Origin: Planctomycetaceae bacterium
Lineage (GTDB): Bacteria; Planctomycetota; SZUA-567
DNA length: 64,000 nucleotides
Reading direction: 5' to 3'
Assembly: GCA_021203245.1 (NCBI GenBank)
Contig: JAJQBO010000203.1
Span: 33,310-97,309, forward strand
Within the stretch, counting starts at the first letter, position 1; every line of letters starts with the position of its first letter. A program made the position numbers and the translations under genes. The notes beneath the pieces are model-generated. The model had not been told where the DNA came from and did not search any database. It saw only the letters and a list, made by a program, of their open reading frames with translations. Of the stretch, positions 30,239 through 38,834 are shown piece after piece.

Positions 30239-32730
30239 CTAACCCCTGGTGAAGGTGGCGGCGGTCCCGCCGGTGAAGGAACCGCACCGCACCCGGGTCC
30301 AGAGGGTGCGGGCTTCGGCCGGGGTGTGGGGCCGCCAGCGCAGGTCGACGCATAACCTCCGCGCTCCCATATCGTTAAGCGTGCCAAGATGCGGGACGAG
30401 GCTGTACGGCGTGTCGCCGACCACCACGCTGCCGCAGCCCTGGGGATAGACCGTTACGCCGCCGCTCCGTTCCATGTGGATGGCGAGGCCGGCTCCATCT
30501 TCGCCGCAGGCGCGGCCGTCGCCGGTTCGGCACAGCCCGATATGGGCATGGGCGCAGGCGGCGCTGATAAATAATGGTAGGTCCGAATAAACCAGCACGG
30601 TTATCCTGTCGGCGTGGGAGGCGAGCAGGGCGGAGAGATCGTCCCGGGCGCATTCGGGCGAAGCGGTGGCGGCGGTCAGTCCCATCGAAAACACCTGCCG
30701 CGCTGCCAGAGTGTTCACCACATAGAGGGGCCAGTCGGCTTCGATGTCGAGGCCGGAACGGGACGGGAACACGGGCAACGCGCCGAGGTTGCCGAGGAGC
30801 CAGCGCCGGTAGCCCGCTTCGACCAGGGCGGCTGCGACCGGGTGGAACTGCCGCCACTCCCGTTCCCGGAGAATGGTGGGAACGATGAGGCGGATCTTGT
30901 CCCGTATTTTCCCGAGATGACGGGAGAGGGAGTCCGGGGTGTCGTTCGGGCCGACGGTGACGGCGATGTCGTCGATGCCGGCCAGGTCGTCGTCCGTGAA
31001 TTCGGACAAAAGGGCGGGAGAATCGAGCCGGAGCGACCAGGCGGTCTGGCTGCCCGGTGCGGGCGCGGGCGGCAGGTTGTCCGGCAGGACGCTGTTGGCA
31101 AGGAATGCGACGATGGTCTGACGTCTTTCGCCGTACCGGGCTTCCAGCCGGTCGACCAGGTCGCGGCGCAGGCGGTTCCAGTCGCCCGGCTTGACGTAGA
31201 GGGCGGCCGGATTGTCAAACGTCCATTGGGCCAGATGAAAGCGGCTGCCGCCCAGGCGCTCGAACGCGGCGCGGGCCGCTTTTTCGGCCCCGGCGGCGTC
31301 GCGGGCCGGGAAAGCCGGAATTGTGGTACGAAACGTTTCCCGGAGCGGGGCCGGATTGACCTGGGCGAAGAGGGGCGAGACGGCGGCGTTTGCTTCGATG
31401 CGGATCTCGGCTTCATCGTTCCGGTTGGCATCGGCAGCGAGGGTGATCGACAGCGCGAGCGGCACCGGCGCGGACGAGCTTTCACTCGCCGACGGCAGCG
31501 GGTAGGGATAGGAGCGCTTGACCGCCTGGGACGACGACTGGTAGACCGGCAGACCCTTGGCGAGGGGCGGGCATCCTCGGGCAACGCCACCGCAGCCGTT
31601 TCGCCCGCTTCGACCGCGAAGGCGGAACGGAGCCTGCCCGTGCCCGCGACCGTGAACAGGTTGTCGACCGGGAAGCCGTAGGGCCGGGAGACGCCCGGGA
31701 TATCGACCTGCAGACCGTCGTGGCGCTCGACCGGCATGGCGGGACGGAACAGGAGGGCGGGTCCGTTCGGCGACGGGACGATCCCTTCCACCGTGCCGAT
31801 GCGCGCACCCCGGTGGCCGACGACCTCGGGATCGGCGGCGTCGGGGTTACGGCGGGAATCAAGAAAGAAGCGCGTCCACGGCCGGGCGAAGATGGTCTGA
31901 AGCCGCGCTTCGACCGCCTCGACGTCGTCCGGCCTGAGGGTGCCGTCCAGGATGCGGCGGTAATAGTCGACGGTGGCGGCGACGTAGAGCGGGCTTTTTT
32001 TTCTGCCCTCAATCTTCAGGCTGGCGACCCCGGCGGTGGCGAGATCGAGGACGCGCGGGCCGAGGGCCATGTCTTTCAGGGAAAACGGATGCGCCTGGCC
32101 GGCAGGGGTGTCGGCGGCCTCGCGGCAGGAATAGACGCAGCGGCCGCGATTGCCGCTCCGGCCCGAGACGATGGACGAAAACAGGCACAGGCCGCTGTAA
32201 GAATAGCAGAGGGTGCCGTGGATAAACACTTCGATTTCGAGATCGGTCCCGGCCGCGACCAGGCGCAGTTCGTCCAGGGTGAGTTCGCGGGCCATCGTCA
32301 CCCGGCTGAAGCCGAGGCGGCCCGCCTCCTGCACACCGGCGAGGTTGTGGATGGCCATCTGGGTGGATGCGTGCAATTCCATGCCGGGGAAGCGGTCGCG
32401 GACCAGTTTGGCAATGCCCAAATCCTGGACGATGACCGCGTCGACGCCAGCCTCGGCGGCGGCGAACAGGCTTTCGGCCGCGCCGGCGAGTTCGTCCTCG
32501 CGGACGAGGGTGTTAAGGGCGAGGTAAACCTTGCGCGCCGGTGCGAACGAATGGGCAAAGGCGACGAAACGGGCGAGTTCGTCGGGGGAAAAATTCACCG
32601 CCTCTGCCCGGGCGGAAAAACTCTTCAATCCCAGATACACCGCGTCCGCCCCGTAGTGGAGGGCGGCATAGCCCGCTTCCGGGCTGCCGGCCGGGGCGAG
32701 GATTTCCGGCTTGGAACGAGGTGGCCGCAC
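30239..32730 (-). CDS. Peptidase U32 family protein, frameshifted
   Basis: Starts at a GTG (32730) sharing one base with the hisA stop. The N-terminal U32 core reads KPEILAPAGSPEAGYAALHYGADAVYLG, then the U32 signature VFIHGTLCYSYSGLCLFSS and NRGRCVYSCR, typical of the YdcP/RlhA-like group that hydroxylates rRNA. At about 31564-31571 (GGGG run on the plus strand) the frame is lost by the equivalent of one missing base. In the next frame the protein resumes as KGLPVYQSSSQAVKRSYPYP and runs about 430 residues more to a TAG at 30239, the expected long C-terminal region of this group. Intact length would be about 830 residues. Real mutation or assembly error cannot be told apart here. Confidence 0.78.
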
Positions 32731-33443
32731 TACGCCAGCGCCGCCATCGCGTCGGCGAGGGTGAGGCGCTCCTCGTACAGGGCCTTGCCGACGATGATGC
32801 CGAACAGCGGCAGATCGCGCAGGGCGCGGATGTCGTCGGCCGAGGTGACGCCGCCGCTGGCGATAATCGGCACGTCCGTGGCGGCGCAGGCGGCCCGCAT
32901 GGCCGGGACGTTGACGCCGACCAGCGCGCCGTCGCGGGAAATGTCTGTGTAAATAATGCCGCTCACTCCGGAACCGCTGAACGAGGCGAGAAATTCGCCC
33001 GCGTCGGTGCCGCTCGTCTCGGTCCATCCCTTGATCGCCACCTTGCCGTCGCGGGCGTCGATACCGATATTGACGTGGCCGGGCAGGGCGGCGACGAGTT
33101 CGTCGACAAAACTCCGCGACTCGAGGGCGCGGGTGCCGACGATGACGCGGCTCACGCCCATGTCCACGAGGCGCTTCGCCTTGTCGAGCGAGCGGATGCC
33201 GCCGCCGACTTCGACGGGGATAGTGACCGCCGCGACGATGGCCCGGATGTGGGGTTCGTTCGCGCTCTCGCCGTCGAATGCGCCGTCCAGATCGACCACG
33301 TGCAGGTAGGACGCGCCCGCGTCGGCCCAGCGCCGCGCCATGTCGGCCGGGGAGTCGGAATACACCGTCTCCTTGTCCTTCTCGCCCTGAAAAAGCCGGA
33401 CCGCCTTGCCGTTCTTGATGTCGACGGCGGGAATGATGTGCAT
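32730..33443 (-). CDS. hisA: Phosphoribosylformimino-5-aminoimidazole carboxamide ribotide isomerase
   Basis: 237 residues forming a (beta/alpha)8 barrel. Catalyses the ProFAR to PRFAR step of histidine synthesis. Start MHIIPAVDIKNGKAVRLFQG with the catalytic Asp, VEVGGGIRS and GTRAL phosphate-binding loops, YTDISRDGALVG with the second catalytic Asp, and ASGGVTSADDI. Its ATG overlaps the stop of the preceding secreted-protein gene by one base (TAATG), and its stop overlaps the U32 start. No other his genes are adjacent; the gene has left the usual his operon context. Confidence 0.96.
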   Translation of the reverse strand: MHIIPAVDIKNGKAVRLFQGEKDKETVYSDSPADMARRWADAGASYLHVVDLDGAFDGESANEPHIRAIVAAVTIPVEVGGGIRSLDKAKRLVDMGVSRVIVGTRALESRSFVDELVAALPGHVNIGIDARDGKVAIKGWTETSGTDAGEFLASFSGSGVSGIIYTDISRDGALVGVNVPAMRAACAATDVPIIASGGVTSADDIRALRDLPLFGIIVGKALYEERLTLADAMAALA

Positions 33444-34564
33444 TATTCGGCACCTCCTTGCATGCGTTCGTAGCGACGGATCAGGTCGCGGTATTCCTTT
33501 TGTAAGTCTTCGTCGGATTTGAACCTGTTTTCAAATTCCGGGTTTTGCGCAGGCAGTTGCACCGCCGCGCCGGGGAACTGCTGCTGCGCGCTCTGGATAG
33601 CCTTGCGCATCTCGGGCGTGAGCGTGTTCGCGCCCGGACGGGTCTCCGGATTTGTGGCGCGCCGGGCGACGGTGAAGCTGATGGAATTCTCGCCCCGGCG
33701 CTTTGTCGCGTCCTCGACCGCCTCTACCGTCAAGGTATAGAGGCCGGGAACGAGATCATTTGGAATGCGCCAGGTGAGGGCGGTGTGGAGATCGCGAATC
33801 GGCCCCTGGAACAATGGCGCGTATTCGCCGTAATTCGTCTCCGACCAGAGCACGCGGCCGGAATCGTTCGTCAATTTCATCCCGAACATCAGCCTGCACT
33901 CGGAGTCGCCGTCCGGGAGGGTGGTGAACTCGGCCCCGTCGATTTCCACATAGAGAAGCGTGTCCTCGCCCGGCAGGAACTCCTTTTCCTCCCGCGCGAC
34001 ATAGAGGCGGTAGCCGGCGATGTTGTCGCAAAAACGCGGCTCGGACAGGAGAAGCTGGGTGCGGCTGTCCATAAGCCGCGCCGCTTCATCCAGGTGGGCG
34101 CGGGCAGAATTGAATTCGCCCAGGGCGAGGTTCAGGTAGGCGGAAAGTATCTGGTAGGCGGTGTCCCCGCCCGAATTGGCGCCAAGCTGCTCCCAATGGT
34201 TCAGGGCTGTCTCGGGATTTCCGAGAAACATCTGGTACAGGGCGAGGGAGCGGAGGGCGGAGCGGTTGTTGTTCGCCGCCTCGGCTTCGAGTCCTTTCAG
34301 GGTTTGCGATATCGAGTCGTCGCCGGCGGGAATGGGCGCGAGCGCGGCCTGGCGGCTGTCGCCGGATGTCTGCATCCGCTCGAGCCGGTGGCGAAGGCGC
34401 TGGAGATCCCCGAGGGTCTGCGACCCCAGGATATTCTGGTTGAGTTCGCGGGAGATGGCCCGGTCGAGAGCCTGCAATTCCACCTGCGGGACCGGTTCGC
34501 CCGCCATGACCGCCCCGGTACAGACGACGGCGACGAGCGCAAAGACGATGTTTCGGACAGGCAT
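33443..34564 (-). CDS. Secreted protein with helical repeats, unknown function
   Basis: 373 residues with a Sec signal peptide (MPVRNIVFALVAVVCTGAVMA, cleavage after AMA). The first half is helical with a TPR-like pair (ALRSLALYQMFLGNPETALNHWEQLG, AYQILSAYLNLALGEFNSARAHLDEAARL). The second half looks like a beta-sandwich (YLGLYTLTVEAVED-like strands, LLYVEIDGAEFTTL). The C-terminus is charged and helical. No known family was recognised. It is the first gene of a tight unit with hisA and the U32 gene. Confidence 0.75.
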   Translation of the reverse strand: MPVRNIVFALVAVVCTGAVMAGEPVPQVELQALDRAISRELNQNILGSQTLGDLQRLRHRLERMQTSGDSRQAALAPIPAGDDSISQTLKGLEAEAANNNRSALRSLALYQMFLGNPETALNHWEQLGANSGGDTAYQILSAYLNLALGEFNSARAHLDEAARLMDSRTQLLLSEPRFCDNIAGYRLYVAREEKEFLPGEDTLLYVEIDGAEFTTLPDGDSECRLMFGMKLTNDSGRVLWSETNYGEYAPLFQGPIRDLHTALTWRIPNDLVPGLYTLTVEAVEDATKRRGENSISFTVARRATNPETRPGANTLTPEMRKAIQSAQQQFPGAAVQLPAQNPEFENRFKSDEDLQKEYRDLIRRYERMQGGAE

Positions 34565-34765
34565 GGCGCTCCTTTCCCGGCTCCACGGAACAAAACGAGA
34601 AAAATTGAAGCTTCTACTCTATGAATTTGCCCGCCATGGGGCAAGGAATGTTTTTCCGGAGACGGAGGCGGAAAGGGAAGTTTTTATGCCGATTTCTCGC
34701 CGCAGTGCGTGAACGCCGCTAGAGTGGATGGTGTGCCGAATCCCCTTTGAACGAAAGGAGCACTG

Positions 34766-35320
34766 ATGAAACGCATCTGTTTGTGGGTTTTCCTGATCGT
34801 CGCCCTGACCGCCGTGGCCGCTTCGGGCGAGGTGCCGCCGGTGACGGTGGGCGATTTTGCCCAACCGGAGGCGCACTGGTTCTGGCGCTTTCTCGCCGCC
34901 GACGGGGTGGCGAGCCTGTGGCTGTGGGTCACCACCACCGGGGTGGGCCTGATCGTCGGCTGGTTGAAATGGCAGGGCAGCCGCAAGGAACGCGCCCTTC
35001 TTTGCCTCGCCGCCGGGGTGCGTGAGACGTACGAGCACTATGTCCGCCACGTCAAGCAGGCGTCGGCGGACGGCAAACTGACGGACGCCGAACGGGAGGA
35101 AGCGGTGCGTCAGGCCATCGCCCACGCAAAACAGTACGCCGCGACCGAAGGCTTCGACCTTCTCAAGGTGTTGGCAAAGGAACTCATCCCCTTGTGGGTG
35201 GACGAAATCGTCCGCCGTTTCAAGAGGGAGGGAACATCGGCCGGCCCTTTGGCGTATTCCGGGCCGTCGTCCCAGCCGCCCTTGCCCGATTTGTCGCCGT
35301 CTCTTTCCTCCGTCATGTGA
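34766..35320 (+). CDS. Holin-like or envelope protein, first gene of a small cassette
   Basis: 184 residues. A signal-like N-terminus (MKRICLWVFLIVALTAVAA) is followed by a second membrane helix at about 49-66 (ASLWLWVTTTGVGLIVGWL), then a charged helical region (DAEREEAVRQAIAHAKQYA, DLLKVLAKELIPLWVDEIV) and a Pro/Ser-rich tail. This layout resembles superfamily 6 (LLH-type) phage holins; assignment is tentative. AAAGGAG lies six bases before the ATG. It overlaps the next small gene by GTGA. Confidence 0.65.
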   Translation: MKRICLWVFLIVALTAVAASGEVPPVTVGDFAQPEAHWFWRFLAADGVASLWLWVTTTGVGLIVGWLKWQGSRKERALLCLAAGVRETYEHYVRHVKQASADGKLTDAEREEAVRQAIAHAKQYAATEGFDLLKVLAKELIPLWVDEIVRRFKREGTSAGPLAYSGPSSQPPLPDLSPSLSSVM

Positions 35321-35502
35321 CGGAGGAGTCGGGCCTCGACCGGCGCGGGCTGTGGGTGGAGGACCTGGACGCCGGCTTCAGCCTGCGTCTCGGCGCGGTG
35401 GGTGGCAACCTCGCCCAGGACCTCGCGCCGCACAACCCGGACGCCTCGCGTCAGGCCTTGTCCAGACCGCACGCGGGGCTGTGGTTTTCCAAAGTGTTTT
35501 GA
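35317..35502 (+). CDS. Small coupled hypothetical protein
   Basis: 61 residues beginning at a GTG inside the TGA stop of the upstream gene (GTGA overlap). Sequence is acidic at the N-terminus (TEESGLDRRGLWVEDLDAG) and has no signal peptide or known motif. Support is the coupling and the tight spacing to the next gene (32 bases); the same frame is open further upstream but that part overlaps the holin-like gene. Could be spurious. Confidence 0.45.
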   Translation: MTEESGLDRRGLWVEDLDAGFSLRLGAVGGNLAQDLAPHNPDASRQALSRPHAGLWFSKVF

Positions 35503-35534
35503 ATCGGTATCCACCCTATGTAAAGGAGCACATC

Positions 35535-35867
35535 ATGCAATTCGAATCCCCCATCGCCGCCCAGTTGGCGGAACGCATCGAAGACGTGGTCAACAGTATC
35601 GCCTCCGGCGACAATGCCTGCGGCACGCTGCGCGCGCCGGACGGCGGCCTCAACCGCGGCTTCCTCCGCGCCTGCGTCAGGCCCACCCTCGAGGTCTACG
35701 AGGAGGAAGCAGACCAGCACCGGCGGGACAAGCGCGAACTGTCCGCCATCAGCGAGGAGCGCCGCCAGGTTCTTGAACTCATCTATGCCAACGCCTCCGG
35801 CGGCCTGCCGGCGGCTGTGAACGAGCGGCTGTGCCGGGCGCTGGGCTTCCGCTACTGCGTGAATTGA
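35535..35867 (+). CDS. Small hypothetical protein of the lysis-like cassette
   Basis: 110 residues, soluble, rich in charged helices (EVYEEEADQHRRDKRELSAISEERRQVLELI). An excellent AAAGGAG lies seven bases before the ATG, and the next gene starts one base after its stop. No family recognised; the company suggests a phage-derived accessory protein. Confidence 0.65.
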   Translation: MQFESPIAAQLAERIEDVVNSIASGDNACGTLRAPDGGLNRGFLRACVRPTLEVYEEEADQHRRDKRELSAISEERRQVLELIYANASGGLPAAVNERLCRALGFRYCVN

Positions 35868-35868
35868 C

Positions 35869-36315
35869 ATGCGCGGATTCTGGCTGTGGGTGTTGTTCCT
35901 GTTTGCCGTCGTCTGCCGCGCCGCCGCCGGGGGCGAGGCGCGGCCGGACGCGGCCGCGGGCGACCCGATCACCATCTTCTGGAAATGCCTGTTCGACAAC
36001 GGACCGCTCGGGTTGTTCCTCGCCTATATGCTGCACCGCGAGACCAAGCGGGACAAATTGGATGCAGACAACCGCGAGGCCGAAGACAAGCGCCGCATCG
36101 CCGTCGGTGAACGCTTTCGCCAGCTCGACGAACGCTTTATCGACATAATCGAGAAATACGCAAGCGATACCGCCGATGTGCACCACTAGCTGCAGGATAT
36201 CCGCATGGGATTGCGGCATATCGTCGCCCTGCTGTCGGGCGGGCCGGTAATCGACCCCGAGCAGCCGCCGGGCGGAATGCGCATTTTCCGGAAGGACAAG
36301 GGAGCGGACGCGTGA
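35869..36315 (+). pseudogene. Small membrane protein interrupted by an amber codon
   Basis: The first 106 codons give a signal-like N-terminus (MRGFWLWVLFLFAVVCRAAA), a membrane helix (ITIFWKCLFDNGPLGLFLAYML) and a charged coiled region. TAG at 36187-36189 follows DVHH, yet the frame continues without break as LQDIRMGLRHIVALLSGG to a TGA at 36313. The join DVHH-x-LQDIRMGL reads as one helix, and TAG is one transition from CAG (Gln), so a nonsense mutation or readthrough is likely. The tail might instead be made separately from an ATG at 36205 (36 residues). Last main gene of the cassette; resembles phage holin or spanin-like membrane proteins only in general layout. Confidence 0.6.
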
Positions 36316-36377
36316 ATGGACAGGAAAAAGAGAATATTTTCGCCATTTTGCTTGAACTCTTCGGCTGCCGGGAGTAG
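36312..36377 (+). CDS. Tiny overlapping open frame at the end of the cassette
   Basis: A GTG overlaps the TGA at 36313-36315 (GTGA, as between the first two cassette genes) and opens 21 codons encoding an acidic start and an amphipathic stretch, ENIFAILLELFG. No ribosome-binding site is clear. Listed only because the same overlap is used twice in the cassette. Confidence 0.2.
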   Translation: MNGQEKENIFAILLELFGCRE

Positions 36378-36464
36378 CCTAGGGGAACACCCGGCACACA
36401 CGGGAGGCGGCGGCGAAGGCGATGGTCCTTCGAGCCTCCCTTACCTTATCACGAGGCATACAGT

Positions 36465-37361
36465 ATGAGTCCCTTAGATCTGCACATTCACACCAGCCAC
36501 AGTCATGACGGCGATGTCGATCCGGCTGTCATCGTCCGCCAAGCCGCCCGCACCGGAATCACCCACCTGGCGATCACCGACCACAACCGGGTCGGCGGCG
36601 TCGGCCCGGCCCTGGACGCGTCCATCGGCCTGGACATCGAAGTCATCCCCGGCATCGAAATCGACTGCTCCCACGACGGCGTCAACATCCACCTCCTGGG
36701 CTACCATATCGATCACCGGGACGACCGCTACGGCCGCTTCTGGGAAGACGCGCGCATCCGTAAAACCAAACTCAACGCCCGGCGCATGGAGACGATGCAG
36801 AAACTCGGCTTTTCCATCGACCCGGACCTGCTCCTCGCCACCGCCAAGGACGGCGTGGTCTCGAACGTCTCGCTGGCCGAATCGGTGCTGTCGCACCCGG
36901 ACAACCGGGACAATCCGGCCCTCGCGCCCTACCGTCCCGGCGGCAAAAAGTCGGCCAACCCGCTTATCGGCTTCTGCTGGGACTACACCGTCCAGGGAAA
37001 ACCGGCCTATGTCGACGACGGCAATCCCACCCTGGCCGACGCGCTGGACCTGATCACCGCCACCGGCGGCGTGCCGGTTCTCGCCCACCCCGGCAGCAGC
37101 CTGGCCGGAAAGGAACACCTCGTCTCGTCCATTCTCGCCGCCGGCGTGCTCGGGGTTGAGGCCTTCTGCGGCTATCATGACGCCGAGGCGGCCCGGTACT
37201 GGATTGGCGAGGCCGAGCGGCTCGGGGCCTTTATTACCTGCGGCAGTGATTTCCACGGCAGCGCCAAGCCGGCAATTACGCTGGGCGGGCACGGCGGGGA
37301 CGGGTATGAGGAACGGGTGCTGAACGGGCTGCGGGAAGCGGCTCCGGCTTCGGCCCGGTAG
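36465..37361 (+). CDS. PHP-domain phosphoesterase
   Basis: 298 residues. PHP motifs are complete: DLHIHTSHSHDG (motif I), LAITDHNRVGG (II), VIPGIEIDC, LAHPGSS (III) and CGSDFHG (IV), which together bind a trinuclear metal site. The closest named relatives of this size are YciV/RNase AM-type 5'-3' exonucleases and nucleoside 3',5'-bisphosphate phosphatases. The insert between motifs II and III is as in those proteins. It stands alone with a terminator behind it. The stretch between the cassette and this gene (36378-36464) holds a weak GGGAGG/CCTCCC hairpin. Confidence 0.88.
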   Translation: MSPLDLHIHTSHSHDGDVDPAVIVRQAARTGITHLAITDHNRVGGVGPALDASIGLDIEVIPGIEIDCSHDGVNIHLLGYHIDHRDDRYGRFWEDARIRKTKLNARRMETMQKLGFSIDPDLLLATAKDGVVSNVSLAESVLSHPDNRDNPALAPYRPGGKKSANPLIGFCWDYTVQGKPAYVDDGNPTLADALDLITATGGVPVLAHPGSSLAGKEHLVSSILAAGVLGVEAFCGYHDAEAARYWIGEAERLGAFITCGSDFHGSAKPAITLGGHGGDGYEERVLNGLREAAPASAR

Positions 37362-37391
37362 CGGTTTTTCGGGAATATTTTTAATAAACCG

Positions 37392-37420
37392 ACCCCCGGG
37401 CTTTGGTCCGGGTTTTTTTT
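37392..37420 (+). terminator. Rho-independent terminator after the PHP gene
   Basis: CCCGG and CCGGG close a GC hairpin followed by eight T residues, 30 bases after the PHP stop. Confidence 0.8.
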
Positions 37421-37484
37421 ATGCGAACGGGTTTATCGTCTCTCTTCACAAAAAACGAGTCAGCCTCCCCAAAACGTCACCCCG

Positions 37485-37521
37485 GTTTCGCGCTGGTGGA
37501 GGTCCGCACGCCGGGGTGACG
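37485..37521. repeat. CGTCACCCCGG element reduced to its tips
   Basis: CGTCACCCCGG and CCGGGGTGACG are separated by only 15 bases, so the interior found in the full elements is missing. Confidence 0.7.
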
Positions 37522-37569
37522 CAGGGGGGGGATGGTAGGTCTGGATAATGCCGTGCAATCGGCGCGTTT

Positions 37570-37640
37570 ACGGGTCTGTACCACCGTTCCTTTGTTGTGA
37601 GGCTCGCTGGGCCCCCGCGTTCGCGGGGGTGACGGGGTTA
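37570..37640. repeat. Second-family GC-rich element, partial
   Basis: GTACCACCGTTCCTT then GCTGGGCCCCCGCGTTCGCG and a GGGGGTGACGGGGTTA end; the reverse complement matches the left half of the element at 12285-12440. Confidence 0.6.
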
Positions 37641-37655
37641 GTGGGACGATATATC

Positions 37656-37690
37656 ATAAAAAATCCCCCGGCATACCCAGCCGGGGGAAA
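37656..37690 (-). terminator. Terminator of the xylose-type ABC operon
   Basis: On the minus strand CCCCCGGCTGGGTATGCCGGGGG is a nine-base-class GC hairpin followed by ATTTTTTAT, 28 bases past the xylF stop. Confidence 0.88.
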
Positions 37691-37718
37691 AGTGAGCCTG
37701 CGTGGCCCGTACTGCTTA

Positions 37719-38732
37719 TTAATTCGAACCGTAGACCTGCTCGCGGGTCAGGTAGCCGGAGTCGATGAGAATGCGGTCGATGTTGTCCTTGTCCACGACT
37801 TCCGCGTCGAGGAGAACCGACGGGGTCTGCTGGACGCCGTTGTCGACCGAGCCGTTGATGGCGTCGTCGATGGACTGGCCCCTGGCCATGCGGATGGCGA
37901 GACGGATGGCTTCTTCGCCCAGCTTGCGGGTGTCCTTCAACACGGTGATGGACTGGGTGCCCTGAACGACGCGCTGGGCGGCGGAGAGCTCCGCATCCAT
38001 GCCGGTGACCGGTACCTTGCCGGCCAGACCCTGGGCGGCGAGGGCGGAAATCGCGCCCGAGGCGGTGCCGTCGTTGGGGGCGAGGATGGCGTCGACCTTG
38101 TTGTTGGCGAGGGTCAGCGCGTTTTCGACAATCTTCTGCGCGTTGGCGGGCTGCCAGTCGATGACGGGCTGGTCGAGAATGACCTTGATGTCGCCTTTAT
38201 CGATCAGCGGCTGGATATAAACCATGTGGCCCTGCTTGAACAGCTTGGCGTTGTTGTCGGTCGGCGCGCCGGACATGGGGATATAATCGCCCTTGGGAAC
38301 GCGCTTGGTGATCCATTCGCCCATCAGCTCGCCCACGCGCACGTTGTCGAACGACATATAGACGTCGACGTCGGTGCCCATGATGAGGCGGTCGTAGGCG
38401 ATGACCTTGACGCCGTCCTCGTGGGCCTTGTTGACCGCCACGGCCGCGCCTTCGCCGTCGTGGGGCGCGAGAATCAGCACCTTGATGCCCTGGGACAGCA
38501 ACTGATCGATCTGGTTGTTCTGCTGCGACTGATCGTTACGGGCGATGGCGACGCGCAGGTCGACATTGTGCTTTTCCGCCTCCCCCTGCATCGCATACAT
38601 GTCCCGTACCCACCGTTCCTCCTGCTGGGTCGGCAGGGCAAGGCCGATCTTCAGCCGTTCGCCCGCCCGCGCCAGTCCGCAGAGGCTGGTGAGAACCACC
38701 GCTACCGCGAGGAATGCGATCCATTTTTTCAT
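37719..38732 (-). CDS. xylF: Xylose-type ABC transporter substrate-binding protein
   Basis: 337 residues with a signal peptide (MKKWIAFLAVAVVLTSLCGLARAG). It matches the periplasmic-binding type 1 fold of XylF/ChvE: IGLALPTQQEERWVRDMYAM, the YDRLIMGTDVDVYMSFDNVRVGELMG block and ILAPNDGTASGAISAL. Binds a pentose or related monosaccharide in the periplasm and delivers it to the xylH permease. It is the last gene of the xylG-xylH-xylF unit and ends at a strong terminator. Exact sugar (xylose, glucose, galactose) is not certain. Confidence 0.88.
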   Translation of the reverse strand: MKKWIAFLAVAVVLTSLCGLARAGERLKIGLALPTQQEERWVRDMYAMQGEAEKHNVDLRVAIARNDQSQQNNQIDQLLSQGIKVLILAPHDGEGAAVAVNKAHEDGVKVIAYDRLIMGTDVDVYMSFDNVRVGELMGEWITKRVPKGDYIPMSGAPTDNNAKLFKQGHMVYIQPLIDKGDIKVILDQPVIDWQPANAQKIVENALTLANNKVDAILAPNDGTASGAISALAAQGLAGKVPVTGMDAELSAAQRVVQGTQSITVLKDTRKLGEEAIRLAIRMARGQSIDDAINGSVDNGVQQTPSVLLDAEVVDKDNIDRILIDSGYLTREQVYGSN

Positions 38733-38834
38733 AACGTTCTCCCTCTATAGAGTGAAATCCCAGAACCGTTCCAATCACAATAACAATCCGTCTTTCGCCC
38801 GGGTGGATGGCCGCACACCGGAATGGCGTTTCTC

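Noticed and set aside
32731..33453. An N-terminal extension of about 240 residues on the U32 protein
   Set aside because: The region is hisA in another frame; the extension is Arg-rich and without family similarity. The GTG at 32730 is the sensible start.
35194..35316. A longer version of the second cassette gene
   Set aside because: It would overlap the holin-like gene by 127 bases; the GTGA start at 35317 is more economical.
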